Part shown: one piece after another, positions 35,030 through 45,781 of the stretch
Numbering within the stretch: position 1 is the first letter of the stretch
Layout of the letters: each line of letters opens with the position of its first letter
Assembly (NCBI RefSeq): GCF_027922365.1
Contig: NZ_BSFN01000011.1
Location: 98,725 to 162,724, forward strand
Length of the DNA: 64,000 bases
Direction of reading: 5' to 3'
Source: Pseudomonas turukhanskensis
GTDB taxonomy: Bacteria; Pseudomonadota; Gammaproteobacteria; Pseudomonadales; Pseudomonadaceae
The notes under the pieces: model-generated
Told to the model about the DNA's origin: nothing
The model's database searches: none
What the model saw: the letters and a program-made list of their open reading frames with translations, nothing else
Made by a program: the position numbers and the translations under genes

Positions 35030-35859
35030 GCGATCAACCAATCCAACCGCCAATTCCCCTCGCTTTGCGCCAGGCTCTTGGCCAGCCACGGCAGCAATTC
35101 TTTCAGTTCGTCTTCCAGCCCCCAGGGTGCATTGGCAATCACCAAGCCCGAGCCGGTCAGGCGCGTGGCGTCGTCGGGGCTGTGCACAAACAATTCGGCA
35201 CGCAGCAGTTTCGGCGCTGTGGATTTGCTCAGGCCCTGGTAGAAACGCTTGAGCTGACGCTCATCCTTGATCGGGTACCAGATGGCGACTATGGTCTGGC
35301 GCATGCGGCTGATGCTTTCGTTCAGCGCGGTGATGCAGCGGTCCAGCTCGTCGCTCTGCTCGAACGGCGGGTCGATCAGCAGCAGCGCGCGCTTCTCGGC
35401 CACCGGCAACAAAGCGCGCGGCACATGCCAGCCTTCGCCCAGGTGCACGGCCACGCGGCGGTCGCCGCGCATGTTTTCTTTCAATAGCTGGCCGTCTTGC
35501 GGGTGCTTTTCGTTGAGCAGCACGCGGTCCTGGTCGCGGGTCAGTTGACGGGCAAGTTCCGGAGAGCCTGGGTAGTAGCGCAGTTCGCCGTCGGGGTTCA
35601 TGGCCTTGAGCACGTCGAAATAGTCATCAGTGCTGGCCGGCAGGTCGTCGGCATTCCACAGGCGGGCGATGCCTTCCTGCCATTCCCCGGTGCGGCTGGC
35701 TTCATCGCCTTTAAGATCGTAGAGGCCCAGGCCCGCGTGGCTGTCCAGGCACACGAACGGAGCTTCCTTGCGCGCCAGCAAGGCAATAATGCGGCTGATG
35801 ATCAGGTGTTTGAGCACGTCGGCATGGTTGCCGGCGTGGAAGGCGTGGCGGTAATTCAT
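35023..35859 (-). CDS. rlmJ: 23S rRNA (adenine-2030-N6)-methyltransferase
   Basis: Methylates A2030 of 23S rRNA with S-adenosylmethionine. The 278-residue protein has the family N-terminus MNYRHAFHAGNHADVLKHLI, a SAM-binding 'PFVCLDSHAGLGLYDL' near 34-49 and the N6-amino-methyltransferase motif LLIDPPFEQ (Asp163-Pro-Pro-Phe). 'IVAIWYPIKDERQLKRFYQ' is also typical. The length matches YhiR/RlmJ. Divergent from the acyl-CoA dehydrogenase gene with 181 bases between. Confidence 0.94.
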   Translation of the reverse strand: MNYRHAFHAGNHADVLKHLIISRIIALLARKEAPFVCLDSHAGLGLYDLKGDEASRTGEWQEGIARLWNADDLPASTDDYFDVLKAMNPDGELRYYPGSPELARQLTRDQDRVLLNEKHPQDGQLLKENMRGDRRVAVHLGEGWHVPRALLPVAEKRALLLIDPPFEQSDELDRCITALNESISRMRQTIVAIWYPIKDERQLKRFYQGLSKSTAPKLLRAELFVHSPDDATRLTGSGLVIANAPWGLEDELKELLPWLAKSLAQSEGNWRLDWLIAE

Positions 35860-36040
35860 CGTGCAAGGTCCTCGGGCGCGCTTAGGCGGCGAAGTTTACC
35901 AGCCCGCCCGGCGGCCATGCGCAGGCGCAGTGGGTTTTGCTGCTTTATCACTGGCCTGTATGAAGGTAGGCGCTGCCCTGAACGCGCAATAGACTCCGGT
36001 AACGTAGTTTTCAACCGTCCAACAAAAACAGGTAAGCCGC

Positions 36041-37843
<1,803 letters not shown>

Positions 37844-37854
37844 CGCCAGTTGAC

Positions 37855-37888
37855 GGCGGATATCCGCAATGCGGATATTCGCCCTACG
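37855..37888. repeat. Palindromic repeat, GGGCGAATATCCGC family (inverted copy)
   Basis: GGCGGATATCCGC-AAT-GCGGATATTCGCCCTACG layout, the reverse complement of the element at 28385-28418 apart from the centre. It is followed at 37918-37952 by a degraded half of the CGTCATTCC-type unit, so the same two repeat families are paired at both places. Confidence 0.75.
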
Positions 37889-37984
37889 CGGGGGTTACGG
37901 TGATTTCCCTGTAACCACCGACGACTCTGCGCAGGCGGGGACCCAGAATCTCGAGCCTCCACTGATCCTTAATCGCTAAAAACC

Positions 37985-38014
37985 ATGCCCCGCCAACGTG
38001 CGGGGCATTTTTTT
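37985..38014 (+). terminator. Rho-independent terminator after acyl-CoA dehydrogenase
   Basis: ATGCCCCGC-CAACGT-GCGGGGCAT followed by a run of T. Nine pairs; strong. Ends about 95 bases before the nhaP2 start. Confidence 0.92.
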
Positions 38015-38109
38015 GACAGGCGCGGGAAAGCGCAGGTTAGAATCGTCTGGCATGCCTGCTGCATGCTATATGCCATTTTCGATCTATCCCCTGCTTCTGG
38101 AGTTGCGCC

Positions 38110-39855
38110 TTGGATGCCACCGCCATCAATAGCCTGTTTCTGATCGGCGCATTGCTGGTAGGCGCAAGCATTCTGGTGAGCTCGCTGTCTTCTCGCCTCG
38201 GCATCCCCATTCTGGTCATTATTCTTGCCGTCGGCATGATCGCCGGCGTCGATGGGCCTGGCGGTATCGGCTTCAGCAACTATCCCCTGGCCTACCTGGT
38301 GGGCAACCTGGCCCTGGCGGTCATCCTGCTGGACGGCGGCCTGCGTACGCGGGTATCGAGCTTTCGCGTGGCGTTGTCACCGGCCTTGTCGATGGCCACG
38401 GTGGGCGTATTGATTACCACCGGCCTGACTGGCGTGGCGGCCGCCTGGCTGTTCAACCTCAACCTGATGCAAGGCCTGCTGGTCGGCGCCATCGTCGGCT
38501 CCACCGACGCCGCGGCAGTGTTTTCCCTGCTTGGCGGCAAGGGCTTGAACGAGCGGGTAAACGCCACCCTGGAAATCGAGTCCGGTAGCAACGATCCGAT
38601 GGCGGTGTTTCTTACCGTGACGTTGATCGACATGCTCGCCAGCGGCCAGGACCACTTTGGCTTCGGCCTGTTGCTGCACCTGCTGCGCGAGTTCGGTATC
38701 GGTGCCGTCATTGGCCTGGGCGGCGGCTGGCTGCTGCTGAAAATGGTCAATCGCATTCACCTGGCCCACGGCCTGTACCCATTGCTGGTGGTCAGCGGCG
38801 GCCTGCTGACCTTCGCCCTCACCAACGCCCTGCACGGCAGCGGCATTCTGGCCGTGTACCTGTGCGGCCTGGTGCTGGGCAACAAGGCCATCCGCTCGCG
38901 CCATGGCATTTTGCATATGCTCGACGGCCTGGCCTGGCTGGCGCAGATTGGTATGTTTCTGGTGCTGGGCTTGCTGGTCACGCCCCATGACCTGCTGCCC
39001 ATCGCGCTGCCAGCCCTGGCCCTGGCGCTGTGGATGATTCTGATCGCCCGGCCGCTGTCGGTTGCCGTCGGCCTGTTCCCGTTCAAGGCCTTCCACGACC
39101 GGGAAAAAGTCTTTATCGCCTGGGTTGGTCTGCGCGGCGCGGTGCCGATCATTCTGGCGGTGTTCCCGCTGATGGCCGGTCTGGAACACGCCCAGCTGTA
39201 CTTCAACCTGGCGTTCTTTATCGTGCTGGTTTCCCTGGTGGTGCAAGGCACCAGTCTGCCGTGGGTGGCCAAGTGGCTGCGGGTGACCGTACCGCCAGAG
39301 CCGGCGCCGATTTCCCGTGCTGGCCTGGAAGTGCACCCCACCAGTCAGTGGGAATTGTTCGTGTACCGTCTGGGCGCGGAGAAATGGTGCATCGGCGCCG
39401 CCCTGCGCGAGCTGAATATGCCCGAGGGCACGCGGATCGCCGCGCTGTTCCGTGGCACCGAATTGCTGCACCCCTCCGGTAGTACCACGCTCGAAGCCGG
39501 CGACATGCTCTGCGTGGTCGGCCACGAACACGACCTGCCCGCCCTGGGCAAACTGTTCAGCCAGGCGCCCAAGCGTGGCCTGGACCTGCGCTTCTTCGGC
39601 GACTTCGTGCTCGAAGGCGATGCCGAACTCAGCGCCATTGCCGCACTGTACGGGCTTAAAGTCGGCGATCTTGACGGCACGATGCCGCTCGGCCGGTTTA
39701 TCTCCCACGAGATTGGCGGCGAGCCAGTTATCGGCGACCAAGTGGAGTGGAACGGCCTTACCTGGACCGTCGCGGCCATGGAAGGGAACAAGATTCGCAA
39801 GGTCGGCGTCAAATTCCCCGAAGGCAGCCGCCCCGGCCCTGGCTTGTTCCTCTAA
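38110..39855 (+). CDS. nhaP2: K(+)/H(+) antiporter NhaP2 (CvrA)
   Basis: Inner-membrane cation/proton antiporter. The 581 residues comprise about 12 membrane helices to residue 400, then a cytoplasmic TrkA-C/RCK_C-like domain with a CorC_HlyC-like tail. Seen: 'GSTDAAAVFSLLGGKGLNER', 'IESGSNDPMAVFLTVTLIDM' (ion-site acidic pair) and 'AWVGLRGAVPIILAVFPLMA'. The start is a TTG (38110-38112) with CTGGAG about eight bases upstream. It gives MDATAINSLFLIGAL, matching the E. coli CvrA N-terminus as remembered, so the rare start codon is well supported. mscK follows after 34 bases, linking ion homeostasis genes. Confidence 0.93.
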   Translation: MDATAINSLFLIGALLVGASILVSSLSSRLGIPILVIILAVGMIAGVDGPGGIGFSNYPLAYLVGNLALAVILLDGGLRTRVSSFRVALSPALSMATVGVLITTGLTGVAAAWLFNLNLMQGLLVGAIVGSTDAAAVFSLLGGKGLNERVNATLEIESGSNDPMAVFLTVTLIDMLASGQDHFGFGLLLHLLREFGIGAVIGLGGGWLLLKMVNRIHLAHGLYPLLVVSGGLLTFALTNALHGSGILAVYLCGLVLGNKAIRSRHGILHMLDGLAWLAQIGMFLVLGLLVTPHDLLPIALPALALALWMILIARPLSVAVGLFPFKAFHDREKVFIAWVGLRGAVPIILAVFPLMAGLEHAQLYFNLAFFIVLVSLVVQGTSLPWVAKWLRVTVPPEPAPISRAGLEVHPTSQWELFVYRLGAEKWCIGAALRELNMPEGTRIAALFRGTELLHPSGSTTLEAGDMLCVVGHEHDLPALGKLFSQAPKRGLDLRFFGDFVLEGDAELSAIAALYGLKVGDLDGTMPLGRFISHEIGGEPVIGDQVEWNGLTWTVAAMEGNKIRKVGVKFPEGSRPGPGLFL

Positions 39856-39889
39856 ACTGCTCGCTTCCCGAGCCGCACGATTGGCGACC

Positions 39890-42800
39890 ATGTCTCTGTT
39901 TCCCTATTCGCTCCGTTCCCGATTTATTAGCAAATGGGTTACGGCCAGCTTGCTTGGCCTTGCCCTTATTGTTCCCTCCCTGCAGGCCGCCGAACCGCCG
40001 GCCGCCGCTGACGTGCAACGCAGCCTCGACAGCCTGGCCGACCGCAAACTGGCGGAAACCGACGCGGCCAACGTCAAGCAGATGCTGGAAAACACCCTGG
40101 CCCTGCTGGCGGAAAAAAACGACGCCGAGACCCGCCTGATTCAGCTCAAGCAAAAGCTGACCGAGGCCCCCAAGCTCACCGCCGACAACCAGCGCGAGCT
40201 GACCAAACTCAAGAGCAGCCAAGTCGACGACTTCCGCCAACGCTACGGCGCGCTGAGCATTCCGCAGCTTGAGCAAAAACTGACCGACCTCAGTACCCAG
40301 TTAAGCGACTGGCAAAAAGCCCTGGCCGAAGCCAATAGCGACATCCTTACCGCGCAAACCCGCCCAGAGCGGGCCCAAGCCGAAATTGCCAGCGGCCAGA
40401 CCCGTGCACAGGAAATCACCAACCTGCTAAAAGTGGGCAAGGAAGCGAACAAGCCGCTACCGCCCGAACGCCGTGACCAGTTGAACGCCGAACAAGCGGC
40501 GCTGAGCGCGAAGATCACCCTGCGCCGCGCCGAACTGGCGGGCAACAATGTGCTGCAGGACCTGGGCAACGGCCAGCGTGACCTACTGGTAGAACGCATC
40601 GCCCGTGCCGAACAGACCAGCAATAACCTGCAAACCCTGATCAGCGAAAAACGCCGGGCGCAGTCGGAAAAAACCTTGGTCGAGCTTTCCAAGGAAGCGC
40701 AGAACGCTGGCTCCGACAGTGTGGTAGCGCTGGAGAGCGCACAGAACCTCAAGCTCTCCGACTACCTGCTGCGCGCCACCGACCGCCTCAACGACCTGAC
40801 CAAGGAAAACCTGCTGACCAAGCAGCAACTGGACAGCGTCAACCAGGCCGACCAATCGCTGGAAGAGCAGATCAACGTTCTCAAGGGCAGCCTGCTGCTG
40901 TCCAAAATTCTCTACCAGCAAAAACAGTCGCTGCCGCACCTGTCCATGAACAAAGACCTGGCCGACGAGATTGCCGATATCCGTCTGTACCAGTTCAACC
41001 TTGACCAGAGCCGCGACCAATACAGCAGCCCCCAAGCCTACGTCGACAGCCTGCTGGCGAAACAGCCGGCCGAGCAGGTGACCCCGGAACTGCGCCGCAC
41101 CCTGCTGGACCTGGCCAATACCCGCAGCGAATTGCTGGAGCGCCTGAGCCGCGAGCTCAATGCGCTGCTTAACGAATCCATCACCCTGCAACTCAACCAG
41201 AAACAGCTGCAAGCCACCGCCAAGGCCCTGCGCGCCACACTGGAAGAGCAGATGTTCTGGATTCCCAGCAACAAGCCGCTGGATTTCTCCTGGTTGCGCG
41301 TGGCACCGCGCTACCTGCAAAGCCAGATGGCGGACCTGCCGTGGGGTGCCGGCCTCAAACAACTGGTGGAGGCGCTGGGCGAGCGGCCGTGGTTTTTCCT
41401 GCCGCTATTGCTGGTGTGCGGTCTGCTGATCTGGCAGCGCAGCACCATCTACCGCAAGCTCAATGAACTGCACGAAGACATCGGCCACTACAAACGCGAC
41501 AGCCAGTTGCACACGCCGCTGGCGCTGCTGCTGAACATTCTGCTGGCCTTGCCGGTGTCGCTGCTGCTGGCCCTGGGCGGCCTGGCGTTGCGCGCCGACG
41601 CCCGCGGGCAGAACGCTGCGTTAGGCCTGGCCTTGCTGGAAATGGCCCAGGCCTGGCTGGTCTTCTACACCCTGTACCGCATTCTGGCGCCCGGCGGCGT
41701 GGCCGAACTGCACTTCCGTTGGCCGCGTCCACAAGTGGACTTTCTAAGCAAGAAAGTCCGCAATCTGGGGCTGGTGGTGATGGCCCTGGTGGCAGTGGTC
41801 AGCGTGGCGGAGCAACAACCGGCGGCGCTGGCCGAAGATGTGATCGGTATCGTCACCGTGCTGACCTGCTTCTGCCTGATGACCTGGCTGCTGGGCAAGT
41901 TACTGCTCGGCGAGCAGTTGCGCGAACACGCCTCCCCCTTCCGCCTGGTGATCGGCGCGGCATTCACCCTGCTGCCGTTTGCGCTGATCATCGCCGTCGG
42001 TTTTGGCTACTACTACACCTCGCTGAAACTCACCGACCGCCTGATCAATACCCTGTACCTGTTGATCGTCTGGCTGATTATCGAGGCCGCCTTTGTGCGT
42101 GGTCTGGCCGTTGCCGCACGGCGCCTGGCCTATGCCCGCGCCCTGGCCAAACGCCAGGCGCAAGCCAAGGAAAATGTCGACGGCGATGAAGTGCCGGTGG
42201 AAACGCCGACGCTGGATATCGACCAGGTCAACCAGCAGTCCCTGCGCCTGATCCGCCTGGCCCTGCTGGCCGGCTTTATTGGCTGCCTGTACTGGGTGTG
42301 GGCCGACCTGATCAGCGTGTTCGCCTACCTGGACAACGTCACCCTCTACCAATACGTCTCCGGCACCGGCGCAACCGCCACCCAGGTGCCCATCAGCCTG
42401 ATGGACGTGCTCGGGGCGCTGCTGATTATTGGCGTCACCATTGCCCTGGCCAATAACCTGCCCGGTTTGCTGGAAGTGTTGGTGCTCTCGCGGCTGTCGC
42501 TGGCCCAAGGCAGTGCCTATGCCACCACCACGCTGCTGTCCTATGCCATTGCCGGCATCGGTATCGTCAGCACCCTGTCGACCCTCGGGGTCAGCTGGGA
42601 CAAGCTGCAATGGCTGGTGGCCGCGCTGTCGGTGGGTATCGGTTTCGGTATGCAGGCGATTTTCGCCAACTTTATTTCCGGCATCATTTTGCTGTTCGAG
42701 CGCCCGGTACGCATTGGCGACCTTGTGACCATCGGCACCGTGACCGGCACCGTGAACCGCATCCGCATTCGCGCCACCCACATCACCGACGGTGACCGCA

Positions 42801-43225
42801 AAGCCGTGATCGTGCCGAACCAGACCATTCTGACCAGCCAGCTGATCAACTGGACCCTGACCGACACCATCACCCGCATCGTGCTGACCTTCAACGTGCA
42901 GCGCGGCACGGACCTGGACCTGGTGCGCAAGCTGATGATTCAGGCTGTTCAGGAAAACTCCCGCGTATTGCGCGACCCGGCGCCCACGGTGCAACTGACG
43001 TCGTACGGCGCCAGTACCCTGGACCACGAGCTGAAGATATACGTGCGCGAACTGGGCGACCGCGGCCCGGCCACCGACGAATTGAACCGCCGTATCGACC
43101 AACTGTTCCGCGCCAACGACATCAACTCCAGCAGCACGCCGAAGATGGAAATTTTCCTCGCCAACCGCGAGGGGCAGGAGCAGAAGGTTTGCGCTGAACA
43201 CGAACCCGAAACGCCAGCCCCGTAG
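39890..43225 (+). CDS. mscK: Mechanosensitive channel MscK (KefA-type)
   Basis: Large inner-membrane tension-gated channel releasing K+ under osmotic downshock. The real start is the ATG at 39890 (MSLFPYSLRSRFISKWVTAS), giving 1111 residues with a signal peptide cleaved near 'LQA-AE'. The frame open further upstream only shadows nhaP2. A long periplasmic helical domain (about 35-480) is followed by about 11 membrane helices from 490 and the MscS core near 880-1090: 'WLVAALSVGIGFGMQAIFAN' and 'FERPVRIGDLVTIGTVTGTV'. The TAG stop at 43223-43225 is provided by the first bases of a palindromic repeat. Confidence 0.93.
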   Translation: MSLFPYSLRSRFISKWVTASLLGLALIVPSLQAAEPPAAADVQRSLDSLADRKLAETDAANVKQMLENTLALLAEKNDAETRLIQLKQKLTEAPKLTADNQRELTKLKSSQVDDFRQRYGALSIPQLEQKLTDLSTQLSDWQKALAEANSDILTAQTRPERAQAEIASGQTRAQEITNLLKVGKEANKPLPPERRDQLNAEQAALSAKITLRRAELAGNNVLQDLGNGQRDLLVERIARAEQTSNNLQTLISEKRRAQSEKTLVELSKEAQNAGSDSVVALESAQNLKLSDYLLRATDRLNDLTKENLLTKQQLDSVNQADQSLEEQINVLKGSLLLSKILYQQKQSLPHLSMNKDLADEIADIRLYQFNLDQSRDQYSSPQAYVDSLLAKQPAEQVTPELRRTLLDLANTRSELLERLSRELNALLNESITLQLNQKQLQATAKALRATLEEQMFWIPSNKPLDFSWLRVAPRYLQSQMADLPWGAGLKQLVEALGERPWFFLPLLLVCGLLIWQRSTIYRKLNELHEDIGHYKRDSQLHTPLALLLNILLALPVSLLLALGGLALRADARGQNAALGLALLEMAQAWLVFYTLYRILAPGGVAELHFRWPRPQVDFLSKKVRNLGLVVMALVAVVSVAEQQPAALAEDVIGIVTVLTCFCLMTWLLGKLLLGEQLREHASPFRLVIGAAFTLLPFALIIAVGFGYYYTSLKLTDRLINTLYLLIVWLIIEAAFVRGLAVAARRLAYARALAKRQAQAKENVDGDEVPVETPTLDIDQVNQQSLRLIRLALLAGFIGCLYWVWADLISVFAYLDNVTLYQYVSGTGATATQVPISLMDVLGALLIIGVTIALANNLPGLLEVLVLSRLSLAQGSAYATTTLLSYAIAGIGIVSTLSTLGVSWDKLQWLVAALSVGIGFGMQAIFANFISGIILLFERPVRIGDLVTIGTVTGTVNRIRIRATHITDGDRKAVIVPNQTILTSQLINWTLTDTITRIVLTFNVQRGTDLDLVRKLMIQAVQENSRVLRDPAPTVQLTSYGASTLDHELKIYVRELGDRGPATDELNRRIDQLFRANDINSSSTPKMEIFLANREGQEQKVCAEHEPETPAP

Positions 43226-43285
43226 GGTGTGCTCCGCGCACCATGAACACCGAGTTGTTCCCTGGTGCGCAGAACACATCTTACG
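43221..43285. repeat. Palindromic repeat, GTAGGGTGYGC family, overlapping mscK stop
   Basis: CGTAGGGTGTGCTCCGCGCACC at the left, inverted GGTGCGCAGAACACATCTTACG at the right (each arm about 22 bases, given here only to identify it by its ends GTAGGGTG and CTTACG). The mscK TAG stop lies within the first five bases. It also covers the leader of selO. Confidence 0.75.
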
Positions 43286-43333
43286 AGATCACATGCACCG
43301 CGGCGCAGGCCGCTCTCCGATGGGGCACCGCCG

Positions 43334-44788
43334 TTGAAAACCCTCGCCGACCTGACCTTCGATAACTGCTTCGCCCGCCTGGGCGATGCGTTTTCCACCG
43401 AGGTGCTGCCAGAGCCCATCGACGAGCCGCGCCTGGTCGTAGCCAGCCCCGCCGCCATGGCCTTGCTGGACCTAGACCCGGACGAGGCCGAGCAGCCGGT
43501 ATTCGCCGAAATCTTCGCAGGCCACAAGCTCTGGGAAAGCGCCGAGCCGCGCGCCATGGTGTATTCCGGCCATCAATTCGGTTCCTACAACCCGCGCCTG
43601 GGCGATGGCCGTGGCCTGCTGCTGGGCGAAGTGGTGAACGACGCCGGCGAGCATTGGGACCTGCACCTCAAGGGCGCCGGGCAAACCCCGTACTCGCGCA
43701 TGGGCGATGGCCGCGCGGTATTGCGCTCCTCCATCCGCGAATTTCTGGCCTCCGAAGCCCTGCACGCCCTGGGCATTCCCAGCAGCCGGGCGCTGTGCGT
43801 GGTCGGCTCCAGCACGCCGGTGTGGCGCGAGAAAAAGGAAAGCGCCGCCATGGTGCTGCGCATGGCGCCCAGCCACGTGCGCTTTGGTCACTTCGAATAC
43901 TTCTATTACACCAAGCAGGAAGAACAGCTTAAAACCCTCGGCGAGCATGTGCTCAAGAGCCACTTCCCGCAGTGCCTGGAACAGCCGGAGCCGTACCTGG
44001 CAATGTTCCGCGAGGTGCTGGAGCGCAACGCCGAGATGATCGCCTACTGGCAGGCCTACGGGTTCTGTCACGGGGTGATGAACACCGACAATATGTCGAT
44101 TCTGGGCATCACCTTCGACTACGGCCCGTTCGCCTTCCTCGACGATTTTGACGCCCGGTTTATCTGCAACCACTCCGACGACGCCGGCCGCTACTCCTTC
44201 AGCAACCAGGTGCCGATTGCCCACTGGAACCTGTCGGCCCTGGCCCAGGCACTCACGCCCTTTATCAGCGTGGACGCCCTGCGCGATACGCTGAACCTGT
44301 TTTTGCCGCTGTACCAGGCGCATTACCTGGCCTTGATGCGCAAACGCCTGGGCCTGTATGACGAACACGAGCACGACGAAAAACTGATCGAACGCCTGCT
44401 GCAATTGATGCAAACCAGCGCGGTGGACTACACCCGCTTCTTCCGCGAACTGGGCGACAGCGCAGCGGCCGATGCGCTCAAGCGCCTGCGTGAGGACTTC
44501 GTCGATCTGGCCGGGTTTGACGAGTGGGTGACGGACTACCTGGCGCGCTGCGGCGACCTCGACCCGGCCGAACGGCGGGCGCGTATGCATGCGGTCAACC
44601 CGAAATACATCCTGCGTAACTACCTGGCGCAACAGGCCATCGAGGCGGCGGAGAAAGGTGATTACAGCGAAGTGCGGCTGTTGCACGCCGTATTAAGCAA
44701 ACCGTTTGAAGATCAGCCGGGCATGGAACGCTTCGCCGAGCGGCCGCCTGAGTGGGGCAAGCACCTGGAAATCAGTTGCTCGTCGTAG
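43334..44788 (+). CDS. selO: Protein adenylyltransferase SelO (YdiU)
   Basis: Pseudokinase-fold enzyme that attaches AMP to Ser/Thr/Tyr of proteins, linked to redox stress. A TTG start at 43334 (MKTLADLTFDNCFARLGDAF) gives 484 residues and fits the remembered P. aeruginosa N-terminus; a GTG at 43265 lies inside the repeat and adds non-conserved sequence. Seen: 'RAMVYSGHQFGSYNPRLGDG', 'HLKGAGQTPYSRMGDGRAVL' and 'YGFCHGVMNTDNMSILGITF' (catalytic region with the metal-binding Asn-Asp). The C-terminus CSS corresponds to the Sec/Cys-Ser-Ser end of SelO. Order mscK-selO as in P. aeruginosa. Confidence 0.92.
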   Translation: MKTLADLTFDNCFARLGDAFSTEVLPEPIDEPRLVVASPAAMALLDLDPDEAEQPVFAEIFAGHKLWESAEPRAMVYSGHQFGSYNPRLGDGRGLLLGEVVNDAGEHWDLHLKGAGQTPYSRMGDGRAVLRSSIREFLASEALHALGIPSSRALCVVGSSTPVWREKKESAAMVLRMAPSHVRFGHFEYFYYTKQEEQLKTLGEHVLKSHFPQCLEQPEPYLAMFREVLERNAEMIAYWQAYGFCHGVMNTDNMSILGITFDYGPFAFLDDFDARFICNHSDDAGRYSFSNQVPIAHWNLSALAQALTPFISVDALRDTLNLFLPLYQAHYLALMRKRLGLYDEHEHDEKLIERLLQLMQTSAVDYTRFFRELGDSAAADALKRLREDFVDLAGFDEWVTDYLARCGDLDPAERRARMHAVNPKYILRNYLAQQAIEAAEKGDYSEVRLLHAVLSKPFEDQPGMERFAERPPEWGKHLEISCSS

Positions 44789-45518
44789 GGCCAATACCCG
44801 CCACTCGGGTATTGGCCTCTTGCTCCACCCCCAATAGCCAGTCCAACCCCATCTGCACATGCAGATGGGCGCTATCAAGAAGCGGCAACGGCGACGCGCA
44901 TCCCTCCAGTAACAGCCCAATCTCCGTACAGCCTAGAATCGCCGCTACGGCGCCCTGCTCTTTCAGGCGCGCCAGACAGTCGAGGTAATAACGCTTCGAC
45001 GCCTCTGGAAACTGCCCCACACAAAGCTGCTGAAAAATGATGCGGTCAATTTCGGCCTGCTCATCCGGTGGCGGCACCAGCACCTCAATTCCAAAACGCT
45101 CACTCAGCCGCTCACGGTAAAAGGCCTCCTGCATGGTGAAGCGGGTGCCGAGCAGCGCCGCCTTCTTTACGCCATCCGCTTTCAACGCCTGGCCAACCGC
45201 ATCGCCGATATGCAGCAACGGTATGCCCATCGCTGCCTCGATGGCCGGTGCAACCTTGTGCATGGTGTTGGTGGCCAACAACAGCGCAGTGGCGCCTGCT
45301 TGTTGCAGGCCATGGGCGGCGTGGGCGAGCACCTTACCGGCGCCCTGCCAGTCGCCGCTTTTTTGCATGGCGGCAATAAGCGCGAAATCCACCGAGTGCA
45401 GCAGCAAGGGGGCTGAATGCAAACCGCCAAGGTGATCGCGCACGCCCTCGTTGAGCAGACGGTAATAGGTCACCGTCGACTCCCAACTCATACCGCCCAA
45501 AACGCCCAATGTCTGCAT
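44772..45518 (-). CDS. Aspartate/glutamate racemase family protein
   Basis: A 248-residue member of the Asp/Glu/hydantoin racemase superfamily: start MQTLGVLGGMSWESTVTYYR, two catalytic-cysteine regions replaced in part: 'GATALLLATNTMHKVA' (Thr at the first Cys position) and 'AAILGCTEIGLLLEG' (second Cys present). The aspartate-racemase subfamily often has Thr in the first place (as in YgeA), so a broad amino-acid racemase is the closest guess. The ATG at 45516-45518 is used; the frame extending to 45719 runs through a repeat. Its end overlaps the selO 3' end by 17 bases in convergent orientation. Confidence 0.85.
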   Translation of the reverse strand: MQTLGVLGGMSWESTVTYYRLLNEGVRDHLGGLHSAPLLLHSVDFALIAAMQKSGDWQGAGKVLAHAAHGLQQAGATALLLATNTMHKVAPAIEAAMGIPLLHIGDAVGQALKADGVKKAALLGTRFTMQEAFYRERLSERFGIEVLVPPPDEQAEIDRIIFQQLCVGQFPEASKRYYLDCLARLKEQGAVAAILGCTEIGLLLEGCASPLPLLDSAHLHVQMGLDWLLGVEQEANTRVAGIGPTTSN

Positions 45519-45529
45519 TGCCGCCGCCT

Positions 45530-45606
45530 CGTAGGATGGGTAGGGCGTAGCGAAACCCATCGTTATGCGGTTGATGGGTTTCGGCCACGCCTCTACCCAT
45601 CCTACG
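45530..45606. repeat. Palindromic repeat, GTAGGATGGGTAG family
   Basis: CGTAGGATGGGTAGGGCGTAGC... with inverted end ...CTACCCATCCTACGG, and internal GAAACCCATC / GATGGGTTTC arms. It is the leader side of the racemase gene and lies upstream of the TSUP gene. A different family from the other repeats in the window. Confidence 0.75.
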
Positions 45607-45781
45607 GAGAGCGAACCGCAGACCATAGGTACAGGCACGAACCGAGCCGCCAGTACAGCCCGCACAAATAACCAGAGAGAATATAAACCTGCCGAACGAT
45701 TCTTAGACTCTCTAAGCAAAGCTCTCTATCGTTGCTTCACCGAACGGCTAACCGCTCGTCCCGCTCAAGGCTCTGTTGTAG

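Noticed and set aside
39452..39889. Upstream extension of the mscK frame into nhaP2
   Set aside because: It overlaps the nhaP2 C-terminus in another frame and lacks a signal peptide; the ATG at 39890 begins one.
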